Of a stretch of 64,000 nucleotides of DNA, positions 42,936-52,847 are shown one piece after another. The stretch is taken from the NCBI RefSeq assembly GCF_000717345.1, contig NZ_JNZA01000029.1, positions 1 to 64,000 of the forward strand. Direction: 5' to 3'. The stretch comes from Streptomyces lydicus (GTDB lineage Bacteria > Actinomycetota > Actinomycetes > Streptomycetales > Streptomycetaceae). The notes beneath the pieces are model-generated. The model ran no database searches. It was not told the origin of the DNA and worked only from the letters and a program-made list of their open reading frames with translations. Within the stretch, counting starts at the first letter, position 1, and every line of letters begins with the position of its first letter. The position numbers were made by a program, and so were the translations under genes.

Positions 42936-44333
42936 TCAGTCCTCCGGGCCGTACCACAGGGTCGTCATGTTGCAGAACTCGCGGATGCCGTGCCCCGACA
43001 ACTCCCGCCCGTAGCCGGAGCGTTTGGCCCCGCCGAAGGGGAGCCCGGGGTGGGAGGCGGTCATGCCGTTGAAGAAGACGCCGCCGGCCTCCAGGTCCCG
43101 TGCCAGCCGCACCTTTTCGTCCGGGTCGCGGGTCCAGGCGTTGGAACTGAGGCCGAACGGGGTGTCGTTGGCGACCCGCACCGCCTCGTCGACGTCATCG
43201 ACGCGGTAGAGCGTGGCGACCGGGCCGAACGCCTCCTCGTGGTGGATGCGCATGCCGGGGGTGATGCCGGCGAGGACCGTCGGCTCGTAGAACCAGCCGG
43301 CGCGGTGCTGGGGCGGCCGCCGCCCACCGCACAGCGCGGTCGCGCCCTGGTGGACCGCGTCGTCGACCAGCTCCTCCAGATCGGAGCGGCCCTGCTCGCT
43401 GGAGAGCGGCCCCACATCGGTGGTCTCCTCCATCGGGTCGCCGACCTTCAGTGCGGCCATGCGCGCGGTGAACCGCTCGGTGAAGGCGTCGTAGACGGCG
43501 CTGTGCACGATGAACCGCTTGGCCGCGATGCAGGACTGGCCGTTGTTCTGGGCGCGCGCGGTGACGGCCACCCGGGCCGCCTTGTCGAGGTCGGCGGAGG
43601 GCAGCACGAGGAACGGGTCGCTGCCGCCCAGTTCGAGGACGGTCTTCTTGATCTCGTCACCGGCGACCGAGGCCACCGCGCGGCCGGCGGGCTCGCTGCC
43701 GGTGAGGGTCGCGGCGACCACCCGCGGGTCGCGCAGGATGTCCTCGACGGCGCCGGAGCCGATCAGCAGGGTCTGGAAACAGCCCTCGGGGAAGCCGGCC
43801 CGGCGGAACAGCTCCTCCAGGTAGAGCGCGGTCTGCGGGACGTTCGAGGCGTGCTTGAGCAGTCCGGTGTTGCCCGCCATCAGCGCCGGCGCGGCGAACC
43901 GTACGACCTGCCAGAGCGGGAAGTTCCACGGCATCACCGCGAGGACGGTGCCCATGGGGCGGTAGCGGACCACGGCGCGCACGGCACCCGAGTCACGGAC
44001 GTCGGCCGGGTCGGGGTACTCGTCGGCGAGCAGCGCCTCGGCCCGCTCCGCGTACCAGCGCATGGTCTTGACGCACTTGGCGGCCTCCGCGCGGGCCTGG
44101 GTCACCGGTTTGCCCATCTCGGTGGTCATCAGGCGGGCGATGCCGTCCTGGTCGGCCTCCAGCAGGTCGGCGGCCTTGAGCATCAGCTCCTTGCGCCGGG
44201 CGAAGGACGTCACCCGGTGTTCCTGGAATGCCTGCTCCGCCCTGACCAGGTGGTCTTCGATCTCGCCCGCGTTGAGCGCGTCGAAGGTCTTGAGGGTCTC
44301 GCCGGTGGCCGGGTTGACCGTGGCGATGGCCAT
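42936..44333 (-). CDS. Succinate-semialdehyde-type dehydrogenase (NAD(P)+)
   Basis: 465 residues of the aldehyde dehydrogenase superfamily, closest in style to GabD/YneI. MPWNFPLWQVVRFAAPALMAGN, the catalytic Glu in VLELGGSDPFLV and the catalytic Cys in NNGQSCIAAKRFIV are intact. The C-terminal block FGGAKRSGYGRELS is typical. ATG at 44333 is preceded by AAGGAGGTG at good spacing. It oxidises succinate semialdehyde or a similar short semialdehyde. The nearby permease (36118) could supply GABA, but the genes are not adjacent. Confidence 0.92.
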   Translation of the reverse strand: MAIATVNPATGETLKTFDALNAGEIEDHLVRAEQAFQEHRVTSFARRKELMLKAADLLEADQDGIARLMTTEMGKPVTQARAEAAKCVKTMRWYAERAEALLADEYPDPADVRDSGAVRAVVRYRPMGTVLAVMPWNFPLWQVVRFAAPALMAGNTGLLKHASNVPQTALYLEELFRRAGFPEGCFQTLLIGSGAVEDILRDPRVVAATLTGSEPAGRAVASVAGDEIKKTVLELGGSDPFLVLPSADLDKAARVAVTARAQNNGQSCIAAKRFIVHSAVYDAFTERFTARMAALKVGDPMEETTDVGPLSSEQGRSDLEELVDDAVHQGATALCGGRRPPQHRAGWFYEPTVLAGITPGMRIHHEEAFGPVATLYRVDDVDEAVRVANDTPFGLSSNAWTRDPDEKVRLARDLEAGGVFFNGMTASHPGLPFGGAKRSGYGRELSGHGIREFCNMTTLWYGPED

Positions 44334-44417
44334 GATCAGCACCTCCTTCGTGTGCGGGTGGCAGTGCCCGCGCTGACGGGGAATCCGCGGTCCTGGGGCT
44401 TCGGGTCCGGGCGGCTC

Positions 44418-44648
44418 CTAGGAAAGCGGTGAGGGAGCCGGGGACGGGTCCGGCACCGGGTCGGGCCCGGGCGGACGGGGTATCGGCGACGGCTCCGGCG
44501 GTATCGGTTCGGGTGGCGGGGGCGGGACCGGCGGTCCGGGGAGCGGGTCCGGGACGGGGTTCGGCGGCGGGCCGCCGGGGTCCGGGGGCGTGGGCTGCGG
44601 GTCGCGGTCGTACGGGCGCTCACTTCGCGTATGCGGTTGCCGCTGCAC
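44418..44648 (-). CDS. Small proline-rich protein
   Basis: 76 residues from a GTG at 44648 that has TTGGAGGCCCGCA just before it, a good ribosome-binding site. That makes this short, low-complexity frame credible. After a basic start (QRQPHTRSERPYDRDPQ) the sequence is about half proline with repeats of the type PPxPxPxP. There is no signal peptide. It sits 84 bases upstream of the semialdehyde dehydrogenase on the same strand and could share its transcript. Function is not known. Confidence 0.55.
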   Translation of the reverse strand: MQRQPHTRSERPYDRDPQPTPPDPGGPPPNPVPDPLPGPPVPPPPPEPIPPEPSPIPRPPGPDPVPDPSPAPSPLS

Positions 44649-44823
44649 TGCGGGCCTCCAATGAACAGCTGGTGGCACATGAGCCCCCGTACCCGAGTTT
44701 CGCCCGTCCATGGCTCCGGCGCACGACGGATCGCCGCGGACGCGGTTGCGGACCGGCGGAAGCGGGCGTATATGACCTGATCGGACGGCGCCGGGCGGGC
44801 GGCCGGCCCGCTAGCGTGCGGTC

Positions 44824-45645
44824 ATGCCCATGACGCGCACCCGCACGACGTCCCCGCGGCGGACCCCGGGACGGCGCAGGACGCCCCCGCCCCGGACGCC
44901 GGCAGGGCCGCGGCGCGCGCCGCGGGGCCGGAGCGCTCGGCGCGCGGCGGCTCCCGTCGTCTGCGCGGCGCTGCTCACGGTGGCCGCCCTGGCCCCGCCC
45001 GCCGCGGCCGGTGCCGCCGTCCCCCTCCCGCACCGCATGGCCGACACCGGCGGCGGGGCCCAGCTGATCACCGCCGAGGCGCCCACGGCGGACGCCACCA
45101 GGGGGACGGTGGTGTGGTGGCAGCGGCACAACGGGCGCTGGCGGCAGGCCGGTTCGGCACCGGCCCGCTTCGGCTCGGGCGGGCTCACCGAGGGCACCAC
45201 CCGGGTGCAGGGCACCTCGACCACGCCCACCGGCCTGTACGACCTGCCGTTCGCCTTCGGCACCGAGGCCGCACCGCCCGGCACCGCCATGCCGTACCGC
45301 CGGGTCGGCCCGGACTCGTGGTGGTGCGAGGACAACGCCTCCGCGTCGTACAACCGCTGGGTGGACCCGCGGCCCGCGGACTGCGCGGCCGCCGAGTCCG
45401 AGCGGCTCGCGGACTACCCGGTGCAGTACGGCCGGGCGCTGGTCACCGGCTTCAACTACGACCGCCCGGTGCACGGCCGGGGCGCCGGGATCTTCCTCCA
45501 CGTCAACGGCAAGGGCGCCACGGCCGGCTGCGTGTCCGTGCCGGCCGGGGCGATGGCGTGGATCCTGTCCTGGCTGCGCCCGTCCGCGCACCCGCACCTT
45601 GCCCTCGGCACGGCGTACGGGCCGACCGCGCTCACCCGCTACTGA
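44824..45645 (+). CDS. Secreted L,D-transpeptidase-like (YkuD-type) protein
   Basis: 273 residues. A long Arg/Pro-rich leader is followed by a hydrophobic signal segment (VVCAALLTVAALAPPAAAGAA, shortened here to its core) ending near residue 60. The catalytic block is FLHVNGKGATAGCVSVP, giving the H-x-N-G ... S/T-x-G-C pattern of YkuD enzymes with the active Cys in AGCVSV. Similar actinobacterial proteins are annotated as YkuD-like and may act on peptidoglycan cross-links or be inactive relatives. Its stop overlaps the stop of the convergent ABC ATPase by 14 bases. Confidence 0.8.
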   Translation: MPMTRTRTTSPRRTPGRRRTPPPRTPAGPRRAPRGRSARRAAAPVVCAALLTVAALAPPAAAGAAVPLPHRMADTGGGAQLITAEAPTADATRGTVVWWQRHNGRWRQAGSAPARFGSGGLTEGTTRVQGTSTTPTGLYDLPFAFGTEAAPPGTAMPYRRVGPDSWWCEDNASASYNRWVDPRPADCAAAESERLADYPVQYGRALVTGFNYDRPVHGRGAGIFLHVNGKGATAGCVSVPAGAMAWILSWLRPSAHPHLALGTAYGPTALTRY

Positions 45646-47731
45646 GGCCCCGGCTGCCCGCCGACGTGAGCGGGAAGTGGCAGGCCACCCGGTGGCCGGG
45701 GGTCTCCGGCTCGGTCGGCGGCGGCTCCGTGGTCGCACAGAGTCCGGCCGCGCGCGGGCAGCGGGTGCGGAAGCGGCAGCCGGAGGGCGGGGCGGCGGCC
45801 GACGGCGTCTCGCCGCCGAGCGGGGAGACGGGCGGCGGGGCGTCGGGGTCGGGCGTGTTGGCGCTGTCCAGCAGCCCGCGGGTGTACGGGTGCAGCGGGC
45901 GGGCGAAGACCTGCCGGGCGGGGCCGGTCTCGACGAGCTTGCCGAGGTACATCACCCCGACCGAGTCGGCGAGGTGCCGTACCACCGCCAGGTCGTGCGA
46001 GATGAAGAGGTAGCCGATCCCCTTCTCGCGCTGCAGCGCGCGCATCAGGTTGAGGATCTGCGCCTGGACGGAGACGTCGAGCGCGGAGACCGGTTCGTCG
46101 GCGACGACGAGCGCGGGCGACAGGGCCAGCGCGCGGGCCAGGCCGAGCCGCTGCCGCTGGCCGCCGGAGAACTCGTGCGGATAGCGGTCCACCGCGCCGC
46201 GCGGCAGCCCGACGTCGTCCAGCAGCCCGGCGACCCGCCGCCGCTGCTCCGCCCGGTCGCCGATGCCCTGGATGACCAGGGGTTCGCGCAGCACCGCGCC
46301 CACCCGCATCCGGGGGTCCATGGCCGCGGAGGAGTCCTGGAACATCAGCTGGACCCGGCGCCGGTGCGCCCGCAGTTCCCGCTTGGTCAGCGTGGCGAGG
46401 TCGCGGCCGGCGAAGTGGACGCTGCCGGCGGTGGGCGGCTCCAGGCCGACGACCATCCGGCCGAGGGTGGACTTGCCGCAGCCGGACTCCCCCACGATGC
46501 CGAAGGTCTCGCCACGCCGGACGGTGAGCGAGACCCCGGCCACCGCGCTGATCTCACGGCCCCGCGCGCCCGGCCCGCGGCGGGCGAAGGGGCTCGCGTG
46601 CAGTGGATAGGTCTTGCTGAGCCCGGCCAGCCGCAGCAGGGGTTCGCCGGTATTGCCCAGGGTCCCGGCCGTCCCGGGCTCCCTCGCCTCCCCGGCCGGA
46701 TGTGGCGGGAGCAGTGCGGCGGCCGGGTCGCCGGCGGCGGGATCCGCGGGGTGGAAGCAGGCCACGGCGTGCGCGGTGTCGGCCGGCGCGGCGCCGTCGA
46801 GGCCGTCGGTCAGCTCCGGCTCGGCGGCGCGGCAGAGGTCGGTGGCGAAGCCGCAGCGGGGCGCGAAGCGGCAGCCGGTGGGGCGGCTCGTCAGGGACGG
46901 CGGCAGGCCGGGGACGGTGGCGAGCGGCCGGCCGGCGTCGGTGGCGGCGTCGGGGAGCGCGGCGAACAGGGCCTGGGTGTAGCGGTGCCGCGGGGCGGCG
47001 AACAGCGGCCGTACGGGGGCGCGTTCGGCGATCCGGCCGCCGTACATCACCGCGACCCGGTCGACCCGGCGGGCGATCACGCCGAGGTCGTGGGTGACCA
47101 GGATCAGCGCCATGCCGAGCCGGGTGCGCAGCTCGTCGAGGAGTTCCAGGATCTGGTGCTGGGTGGTGACGTCGAGGGCGGTGGTCGGCTCGTCGGCGAT
47201 CAGCAGCCGGGGTTCGCAGATCAGCGCCATGGCGATCGCGACGCGCTGCCGCATCCCGCCGCTGAGCTGGTGCGGATAGTGCCTGAGCCGCTCGGCGGGG
47301 CGGGGCAGGCCGACCAGCCGCAGGGTCTCCTCGGCCTTGGCCCATGCCTCGGCACGGCTCACCTTCCGGTGCAGCAGCAGGGGTTCGGCGACCTGGGCGC
47401 CGAGGGTGACGGTGGGGTTGAGCGAGGTCAGCGGATCCTGGAAGACCATGCCGACGGTGTTGCCGCGGATGCCCCGCAGCACGCGCTCGGGGGCGGCGGC
47501 GAGGTCGGTGCCGTCGAACAGGATCCGGCCGCCGGTGACCCGGCCGCCGGGCGGCAGCAGGCCGAGGACGGACAGCGCGGTCATGGTCTTGCCGCAGCCG
47601 GATTCGCCGACGATGCCCAGCGCCTCGCCGGGGGCCAGGGTGAGGTCGACGCCGTCGAGGGCGCGGACGGTGCCGCCGCGGCCGGCGATCTCGACGTGCA
47701 GGTCCTCGACGCGCAGCAGCGGGTCGGTCAT
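45632..47731 (-). CDS. Oligopeptide ABC importer, double ATP-binding protein (DppD-DppF fusion)
   Basis: 699 residues containing two complete oligopeptide-type ATPases. Module 1: P-loop [13 protein letters not shown], signature [12 protein letters not shown], Walker [13 protein letters not shown]. Module 2: [37 protein letters not shown]. Each is followed by the oligopeptide-type C-terminal Cys cluster ([28 protein letters not shown]), seen in iron-sulfur-bearing OppD/F proteins. It powers the permease pair encoded upstream in the same operon. The start is taken at the ATG of 47731 with GAGGACC upstream. An in-frame start at 47767 is possible. Confidence 0.93.
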   Translation of the reverse strand: MTDPLLRVEDLHVEIAGRGGTVRALDGVDLTLAPGEALGIVGESGCGKTMTALSVLGLLPPGGRVTGGRILFDGTDLAAAPERVLRGIRGNTVGMVFQDPLTSLNPTVTLGAQVAEPLLLHRKVSRAEAWAKAEETLRLVGLPRPAERLRHYPHQLSGGMRQRVAIAMALICEPRLLIADEPTTALDVTTQHQILELLDELRTRLGMALILVTHDLGVIARRVDRVAVMYGGRIAERAPVRPLFAAPRHRYTQALFAALPDAATDAGRPLATVPGLPPSLTSRPTGCRFAPRCGFATDLCRAAEPELTDGLDGAAPADTAHAVACFHPADPAAGDPAAALLPPHPAGEAREPGTAGTLGNTGEPLLRLAGLSKTYPLHASPFARRGPGARGREISAVAGVSLTVRRGETFGIVGESGCGKSTLGRMVVGLEPPTAGSVHFAGRDLATLTKRELRAHRRRVQLMFQDSSAAMDPRMRVGAVLREPLVIQGIGDRAEQRRRVAGLLDDVGLPRGAVDRYPHEFSGGQRQRLGLARALALSPALVVADEPVSALDVSVQAQILNLMRALQREKGIGYLFISHDLAVVRHLADSVGVMYLGKLVETGPARQVFARPLHPYTRGLLDSANTPDPDAPPPVSPLGGETPSAAAPPSGCRFRTRCPRAAGLCATTEPPPTEPETPGHRVACHFPLTSAGSRGLSSG

Positions 47732-47786
47732 GGTGTGGTCCTCGCTTCGGCTCTTCCGGGGGTGCACCGGGTCGTCGGCATCCGCG

Positions 47787-48692
47787 TCAGCCCTTCGCCG
47801 GCCGTACGTCGAAGGCGTCCCGCAGGCCGTCCCCGAGGCAGTTGAAGGCGGCCACGACCAGCACGATCGCCAGGCCCGGCGGGAAGATCAGCCACCAGTG
47901 GCCGACCTGGGTGTAGGTGATGCCGGCGGAGAGCAGCGAGCCCCAGTCGGCGGCGGGCGGCGGGACGGACAGGCCCAGGAAGGAGAGGTAGGCGACGTAG
48001 AGGATGGCGTCAGCCACCTGGAACGTGGCGTTGACCAGGACGGTGCCGACGGCGTTGGGGACGATGTGCCGGAAGACGGCGCGGCCCCCGCCGCCGCCCA
48101 TCAGCCGCATCGCGTGGAGGTAGTCGCGGCTGCGCAGCGCCAGCGCCTCCCCGCGGATCAGGCGGGCCGGCGAGAGCCAGGCGACGGAGGCGATGATCAG
48201 GATGAGGACGGGTTTGCTTGGGGTGATGAGGGTGGCGACCACGACGAGCAGGAAGAGCGCGGGGATGGCGAGCGCCGCGTCGGTGATCCGCATCAGCACG
48301 GCGTCCACCCAGCCGCCGCAGTAGCCCGCGACCGCTCCGTACACCGTGCCGAGGAGGGTGGCCAGCAGCCCGGCGGCCAGGCCGACTTCGAGGGAGGTGC
48401 GGCCGCCGTACATCAGCCGTCCGAGCTGGTCGTAGCCGAGGTCGGTGGTGCCCAGCGGGTGGCCGACGCCGGGGGCGCGGCCGGCCTGGGCGAGGTCGGT
48501 GTGGATCTGGTCGGTGGGGTGGAGCAGCGGGCCGAGGAAGCAGAAGGCGAACAGGGCGAGCAGCACCAGCGCGCCGGCGAGGGCGAGCTTGTTGCGGGTG
48601 AGGGCGGCGAGGGCGCGGCGGGCCGGACCGGGGACGGCCGGGGCGGCGTCCGGCGGGCCGGCGCCCACGGCGTCGAGGGCTGGGATCGTCAC
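47787..48692 (-). CDS. Oligopeptide ABC permease (DppC/OppC type)
   Basis: 301 residues, about six membrane helices after a cytoplasmic start. It has the OppC N-terminal form (ALTRNKLALAGALVLL) and the EAA-type coupling loop LALRSRDYLHAMRLMGGGG. GTG at 48692 overlaps the stop of the upstream permease (GTGA) and has AGGAG 7 bases before it. It forms the membrane channel with the DppB-type partner. Confidence 0.92.
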   Translation of the reverse strand: MTIPALDAVGAGPPDAAPAVPGPARRALAALTRNKLALAGALVLLALFAFCFLGPLLHPTDQIHTDLAQAGRAPGVGHPLGTTDLGYDQLGRLMYGGRTSLEVGLAAGLLATLLGTVYGAVAGYCGGWVDAVLMRITDAALAIPALFLLVVVATLITPSKPVLILIIASVAWLSPARLIRGEALALRSRDYLHAMRLMGGGGGRAVFRHIVPNAVGTVLVNATFQVADAILYVAYLSFLGLSVPPPAADWGSLLSAGITYTQVGHWWLIFPPGLAIVLVVAAFNCLGDGLRDAFDVRPAKG

Positions 48693-49639
48693 GTCACGCT
48701 CCTGATGCGCGGGTCGAGGAGGGCATAGGCGAGGTCGGCGAGCAGGGAGCCGAGGACGGTGGCGACACCGACGACGAGGGTGACGCCGAGCAGCACGGGG
48801 AAGTCCGAGCTCTGGGCCGCGTTCCAGAACAGCAGCCCCATTCCCGGGTAGTTGAACATCGACTCGACGACGAGGGTGCCGCTGAAGAGGGTGGGGAGGT
48901 AGAGGCCGAGCAGCGTGGCCAGCGGGATGAGGGCGTTGCGCAGCACGTGCCGGGCCATGATCCGGGCGTTCGACTGGCCCTTGGCGCGCGCGGTGCGGAC
49001 GTAGTCCTCGGCGAGGTTGTCGAGGACGGCGGAGCGCAGGTAGCGGCTGAAGGCGGCGACGATGCCGAGCGCGGCGGTCACGACGGGCAGGACGAGCGCG
49101 GGGGCCTGGGCGAGGATGCCGCCGACGGTGTCGGCCTGCGGCGCTTCGGCCGGCAGCAGCTGGAGTTGCTGGCCGAAGACCAGGATGAGGACCAGGCCGA
49201 GGAAGAAGACCGGGGTGGCGTAGGCGAGGAACGCCACCCCGGTCAGCAGGTAGTCGGCGGCCCTGCCCCGCCGTACGGCCTGGAGAACGCCGAGCGGTAC
49301 GGCGACCACCGCGGCGAGGGCGAGGGCCAGCCCGGCCAGCAGGGCGGTCTTCGGCAGCCGCTCGGCCAGCAGCGAGGCGACGCTCTGGTTGAGCTTGTAC
49401 GACTCGCCGAGGTCGCCGGTGAGCAGCCGGCCGAGGTAGCTGACGTACTGCTCGGGCAGCGAACGGTCGTAGCCCTGCTGGTGGTTGAAGTGCGCGACGG
49501 CGTCCGGGGTGGCCTGGACGCCGAGGATGGCGCGGGCCGGGCCGCCGGGGAGCAGGTGCAGCAGGACGAAGACGAGGACCGAGACCAGCAGCAGCACGAC
49601 CAGCGCCTGCGTGAGGCGCTTGGCCAGGAAGCGGATCAC
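48689..49639 (-). CDS. Oligopeptide ABC permease (DppB/OppB type)
   Basis: 316 residues, six membrane helices. Starts MIRFLAKRLTQALVVLLLVS like DppB, with the periplasmic motif GDLGESYKLNQSV and coupling loop EDYVRTARAKGQSNARIM. GTG at 49639 overlaps the binding-protein stop (GTGA) and its own stop overlaps the next permease start, so three consecutive genes are translationally coupled. Confidence 0.93.
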   Translation of the reverse strand: MIRFLAKRLTQALVVLLLVSVLVFVLLHLLPGGPARAILGVQATPDAVAHFNHQQGYDRSLPEQYVSYLGRLLTGDLGESYKLNQSVASLLAERLPKTALLAGLALALAAVVAVPLGVLQAVRRGRAADYLLTGVAFLAYATPVFFLGLVLILVFGQQLQLLPAEAPQADTVGGILAQAPALVLPVVTAALGIVAAFSRYLRSAVLDNLAEDYVRTARAKGQSNARIMARHVLRNALIPLATLLGLYLPTLFSGTLVVESMFNYPGMGLLFWNAAQSSDFPVLLGVTLVVGVATVLGSLLADLAYALLDPRIRSVT

Positions 49640-51435
49640 CGTCCGGCACCGCCCTTCTTGACGTAGTACCAGTTCTGCGGGGCGAGGGACAGCGTCGGGT
49701 TCTGGTCGACGCCACGCAGGTCGTTGCGGATGGCGGAGACCTGGTAGGCCGGGTTGGGCGTCCACAGGACGGGGAGCCGGCGGGCCACCGTGCGGCCGTA
49801 GTCGCGCAGCGCGGCCGGCTCGGCCGAGTACTCGGTGGCGCGGATCAGCCGGTCGGTCTCCGGGTCGGACCAACTGCCCATGTTCGAGGGGGCGTGGGTG
49901 GCGAAGATCTTTTCTCCGCTGGGGTCGGGCGGGAAGTACCAGCTGCCCTGGGTGCCGAAGAAGCCCAGCTGCCACTGCGCACACCGCGGCTCGGTCCGCT
50001 CGCAGGGGACGGTGGTGCCGAGGACGGTGTTCAGCGGCTGCTGCCGGACGTCGAGGACGATGCCCGCCTTGGCGAAGTCGGACTTGACGGCCTGCATGGT
50101 GTTGGAGGTCTCGGTCGAGCCGGACTGGGACAGCAGCGACAGCCGCAGTTCCTGGCCGCCCCTGACGCCCGCGCCGCACCGGTCCGCACCGGTCCCCGGC
50201 CGTACGCAGCGCAGCGTGCCGTCCCGCTCCGCCCACCCGTGCCCGGCCAGCAGCGCTCTCGCCCGGCCCGGGTCGTAGGGGTAGGGCTCGTCGTCGAGGA
50301 GTCCGGCGGGGACCGGGCCGAGGGTGGGCGCGGCGCTGCCGTGCCAGATCACCCGTGAGATGCCCTTCTGGTCGATGAGGTGCTGGAGCGCCTGGCGCAG
50401 ATAGTCCTGGCGCAGCAGCGCTCCCACGGTGGGGTGGTGGAAATTGAGCACGAGGTAGGTGACCGCCCAGCCCTCCCAGGGGTCGATGCGGTATCCCCGC
50501 TCCTTGAACTGCCGCGACTGCGCCATGACCGCCGGCGGGAGGTAGCCGTAGTCGACGCCGCCGGCCCGCAGGACGTTGAATTCGGAGTCCGCGGTGGTGA
50601 AGGGCTTGAGGACCACCCGGTCGAGACGGGGTTTGTCGGGTCCGCGGTAGGCCCGGTTGGGAACGAGGGAGACCTGGCCCGAGGTGGTCCACTTCTCGAT
50701 CCGCCAGGGCCCGTCGACCGTCTTCCACAGCGGATCGGTGGCGAAGCGGGAGAACTGCTTGGCGTGCCGCATCAGCCGGGCGAAGGCCCGTCGGGGGCTC
50801 TCGCCGCGGGGGTTCCAGGCGTGGACGGGCAGGGCGACGAAGTCCTGGAGTTCATTGGCCGTGAACCAGGTGGGGTTGTAGGCGCGGTCCAGCCGGAGCC
50901 GGAACGTGCGGTTGTCGACGGTCTCGAATTCCTTGACGTCGTCGGGCATCAGTTTCGGTGAATAGCCGGCCCATTCCCGCTTGTTGTCCTTGATCAGATC
51001 GAACCAGAACTTCACGTCGCGGGTGGTGACCGGCGTCCCGTCGGACCATGCGTAGCCCTTTTTCAGGGTGATGCTGACGGTGGTGTTGTGGTCGCTGTAG
51101 CGGGGCATTTCTGCGAGGTTGCGGGGCGAATCCATGGTCAGCGCGTCGCCCTTCTGCCCGGGCGTGAACAGCCGCAGGAACAGCAGGTCCTGGATGGCGC
51201 TGTTGTACGAGGCCAGATAGCCGGGAGCCCCGATCGGGAAGATCCAGTTGGGGGTGGAGGCGGGTGGCAGGGCCATGGTGGCGGTGCCGCCCTCGACCGG
51301 GGTGCCGCCGGTGGCGCCCAGCTCGGTGACAACGTTGCCAGCCGGGCCGCAGCCGACCAGCGCCGGGAGGCCGAGCAGGGCGGTGGCCGCCCAGCGCCCC
51401 AGCAGCCCGCGTATTCGGGTGGTGCGCAGGCCCAT
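49636..51435 (-). CDS. Oligopeptide-binding lipoprotein (SBP family 5)
   Basis: 599 residues. Lipobox ALVGCGP gives a lipidated Cys at about residue 29. The body has SBP_bac_5 features: SITLKKGYAWSDGTPVTTRDV, FGDGPW-like TVDGPWRIEKW, and the ALQHLIDQKGISRVIWHG helix. It is larger than average for the family. ATG at 51435 follows GGAGGCAGCA. It is the first gene of the importer operon and faces the ROK regulator. Ligand is unknown, but a peptide or peptide-like compound is likely. Confidence 0.92.
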   Translation of the reverse strand: MGLRTTRIRGLLGRWAATALLGLPALVGCGPAGNVVTELGATGGTPVEGGTATMALPPASTPNWIFPIGAPGYLASYNSAIQDLLFLRLFTPGQKGDALTMDSPRNLAEMPRYSDHNTTVSITLKKGYAWSDGTPVTTRDVKFWFDLIKDNKREWAGYSPKLMPDDVKEFETVDNRTFRLRLDRAYNPTWFTANELQDFVALPVHAWNPRGESPRRAFARLMRHAKQFSRFATDPLWKTVDGPWRIEKWTTSGQVSLVPNRAYRGPDKPRLDRVVLKPFTTADSEFNVLRAGGVDYGYLPPAVMAQSRQFKERGYRIDPWEGWAVTYLVLNFHHPTVGALLRQDYLRQALQHLIDQKGISRVIWHGSAAPTLGPVPAGLLDDEPYPYDPGRARALLAGHGWAERDGTLRCVRPGTGADRCGAGVRGGQELRLSLLSQSGSTETSNTMQAVKSDFAKAGIVLDVRQQPLNTVLGTTVPCERTEPRCAQWQLGFFGTQGSWYFPPDPSGEKIFATHAPSNMGSWSDPETDRLIRATEYSAEPAALRDYGRTVARRLPVLWTPNPAYQVSAIRNDLRGVDQNPTLSLAPQNWYYVKKGGAGR

Positions 51436-51551
51436 TGCTGCCTCCGGGGGTCGGCCGGTCGAGGAGTGCGAGCAAAGTACGGACGGCCGAGAAAAGAAGT
51501 CAAGACCTTGGCGAAAGCGGCCCGATCGGGTTGTACTGTCGGCGAGTTGAC

Positions 51552-51588
51552 GCGGCGACTTCTTTCGGACACCGCATCAAGTCGCCGC
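51552..51588. promoter_or_regulatory. Inverted repeat between importer operon and ROK gene
   Basis: GCGGCGACTT (51552-51561) and AAGTCGCCGC (51579-51588) are perfect 10-base arms 17 bases apart, in the 190-base divergent gap. It is the obvious candidate operator for the ROK regulator, possibly controlling both directions. Confidence 0.6.
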
Positions 51589-51625
51589 TTCACCGCCCCG
51601 CACCGGCCCCGCGAAAGGCGCCCTC

Positions 51626-52783
51626 ATGACCGCCTCCGGCGAGCAGCGCGGCTCCGCCGCGCACGTCCTCGAACTCGTCGCGAACGGCTCCGCCACCTCG
51701 CGCGCCGACCTCGTGCGCGAGCTGGGGCTCGCCGCGTCCACCGTCTCCGCCCGCGTCCAGGAACTCGTCGAGGCCGGTCTGCTGACCGAGTCCGGTGAGG
51801 GCGCCTCCCGCGGCGGCCGGCGCCCCCGGCTGCTGCGCGTCGCCGACCGGGGCGCGGTCGCCCTGGCCGCGGACCTGGGCAGCCACCACATCCGTACCGG
51901 GGCGGTCGGGCTGACCGGCGGCGTCCTCGACGCCGAGGACCTGGCCTTCGATCTGACCGCCGGCCCGGACAGCGCCCTGGACGCGCTCGCCGGGCAGTTG
52001 GCGGCGCTGGCCGAGCGGCAGCGTGCGGCCGGGCGTGCGGTGCGCGGCGTGGGGCTGGGGTTCCCCGGCCCGGTCGACGCGGACGGCGCGCGGATCATCG
52101 CGCCCTCCCGGATGCCCGGCTGGCACCTGTTCCCGCTGCGCGACCGGCTCGCGGACCGCCTGGGCCTGCCGGTCCTGCTGGACAACGACGCCAACATGAT
52201 GGCGCTGGGGGAACACCGCGCGGCCCGCCCCACCCGCCGCCACCTCGTCGTGGTCAAGGCGGGCCGCGGCATCGGTTCGGGCGTCATCAGCGACGGCCGG
52301 CTGCACCGGGGCGCCCGCGGCTCGGCCGGCGACATCAGCCACGTCAGGGTGGACCGGGCGGCCCAACTGCCCTGCTCCTGCGGCAACATCGGCTGTCTGG
52401 AGACGGTGGCCAGCGGTGCCGCGATCGCCGCCGCGCTGCGCGCCCGGGGGCTCCGCGCCGACTCCGCCGCCGACATCCTGCGGCTGGTCGAGGACGGCGA
52501 CGCGCACGCCACCACCCTCGTACGGCAGGCCGGCCGGGACATCGGCACGGTGCTGGCCGTCGTCGTGAACTTCTTCAACCCCGAGGCGGTCGTCGTCGGG
52601 GGCGCCCTCGCCGCCGCCCAGCCGCTGGTCGCGGCGGTGCGCGGCACGCTCTACGAGCGCTGCCTGCCGATGGCCACCAGCGAACTCGCCATCGACGCGG
52701 CGGTCCACGGCCCGGACGCGGGTCTGCTGGGGGCGGGCCATGCCGTGCTGTGCCTGGCGGCCGGGCCCAACGCGCCCCGCTGA
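51626..52783 (+). CDS. ROK-family transcriptional regulator
   Basis: 385 residues. An N-terminal winged HTH (TSRADLVRELGLAASTVSARV, about 25-45) is joined to a ROK sugar-kinase-like domain: DNDANMMALGEH, GRGIGSGVISDGRLHRGA and the zinc site CSCGNIGCLET. ROK repressors usually sense a sugar or phospho-sugar. Here the neighbours are peptide import and M81 peptidase genes, so the effector may be a glycosylated or amino-sugar-linked peptide. That last point is inference. Confidence 0.92.
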   Translation: MTASGEQRGSAAHVLELVANGSATSRADLVRELGLAASTVSARVQELVEAGLLTESGEGASRGGRRPRLLRVADRGAVALAADLGSHHIRTGAVGLTGGVLDAEDLAFDLTAGPDSALDALAGQLAALAERQRAAGRAVRGVGLGFPGPVDADGARIIAPSRMPGWHLFPLRDRLADRLGLPVLLDNDANMMALGEHRAARPTRRHLVVVKAGRGIGSGVISDGRLHRGARGSAGDISHVRVDRAAQLPCSCGNIGCLETVASGAAIAAALRARGLRADSAADILRLVEDGDAHATTLVRQAGRDIGTVLAVVVNFFNPEAVVVGGALAAAQPLVAAVRGTLYERCLPMATSELAIDAAVHGPDAGLLGAGHAVLCLAAGPNAPR

Positions 52784-52847
52784 GCCCGGCCCGGCCGCCC
52801 CGTCTCACCACCCGTCCCGCCCGCCACCCCAGGGAGAGTGAACCCTC

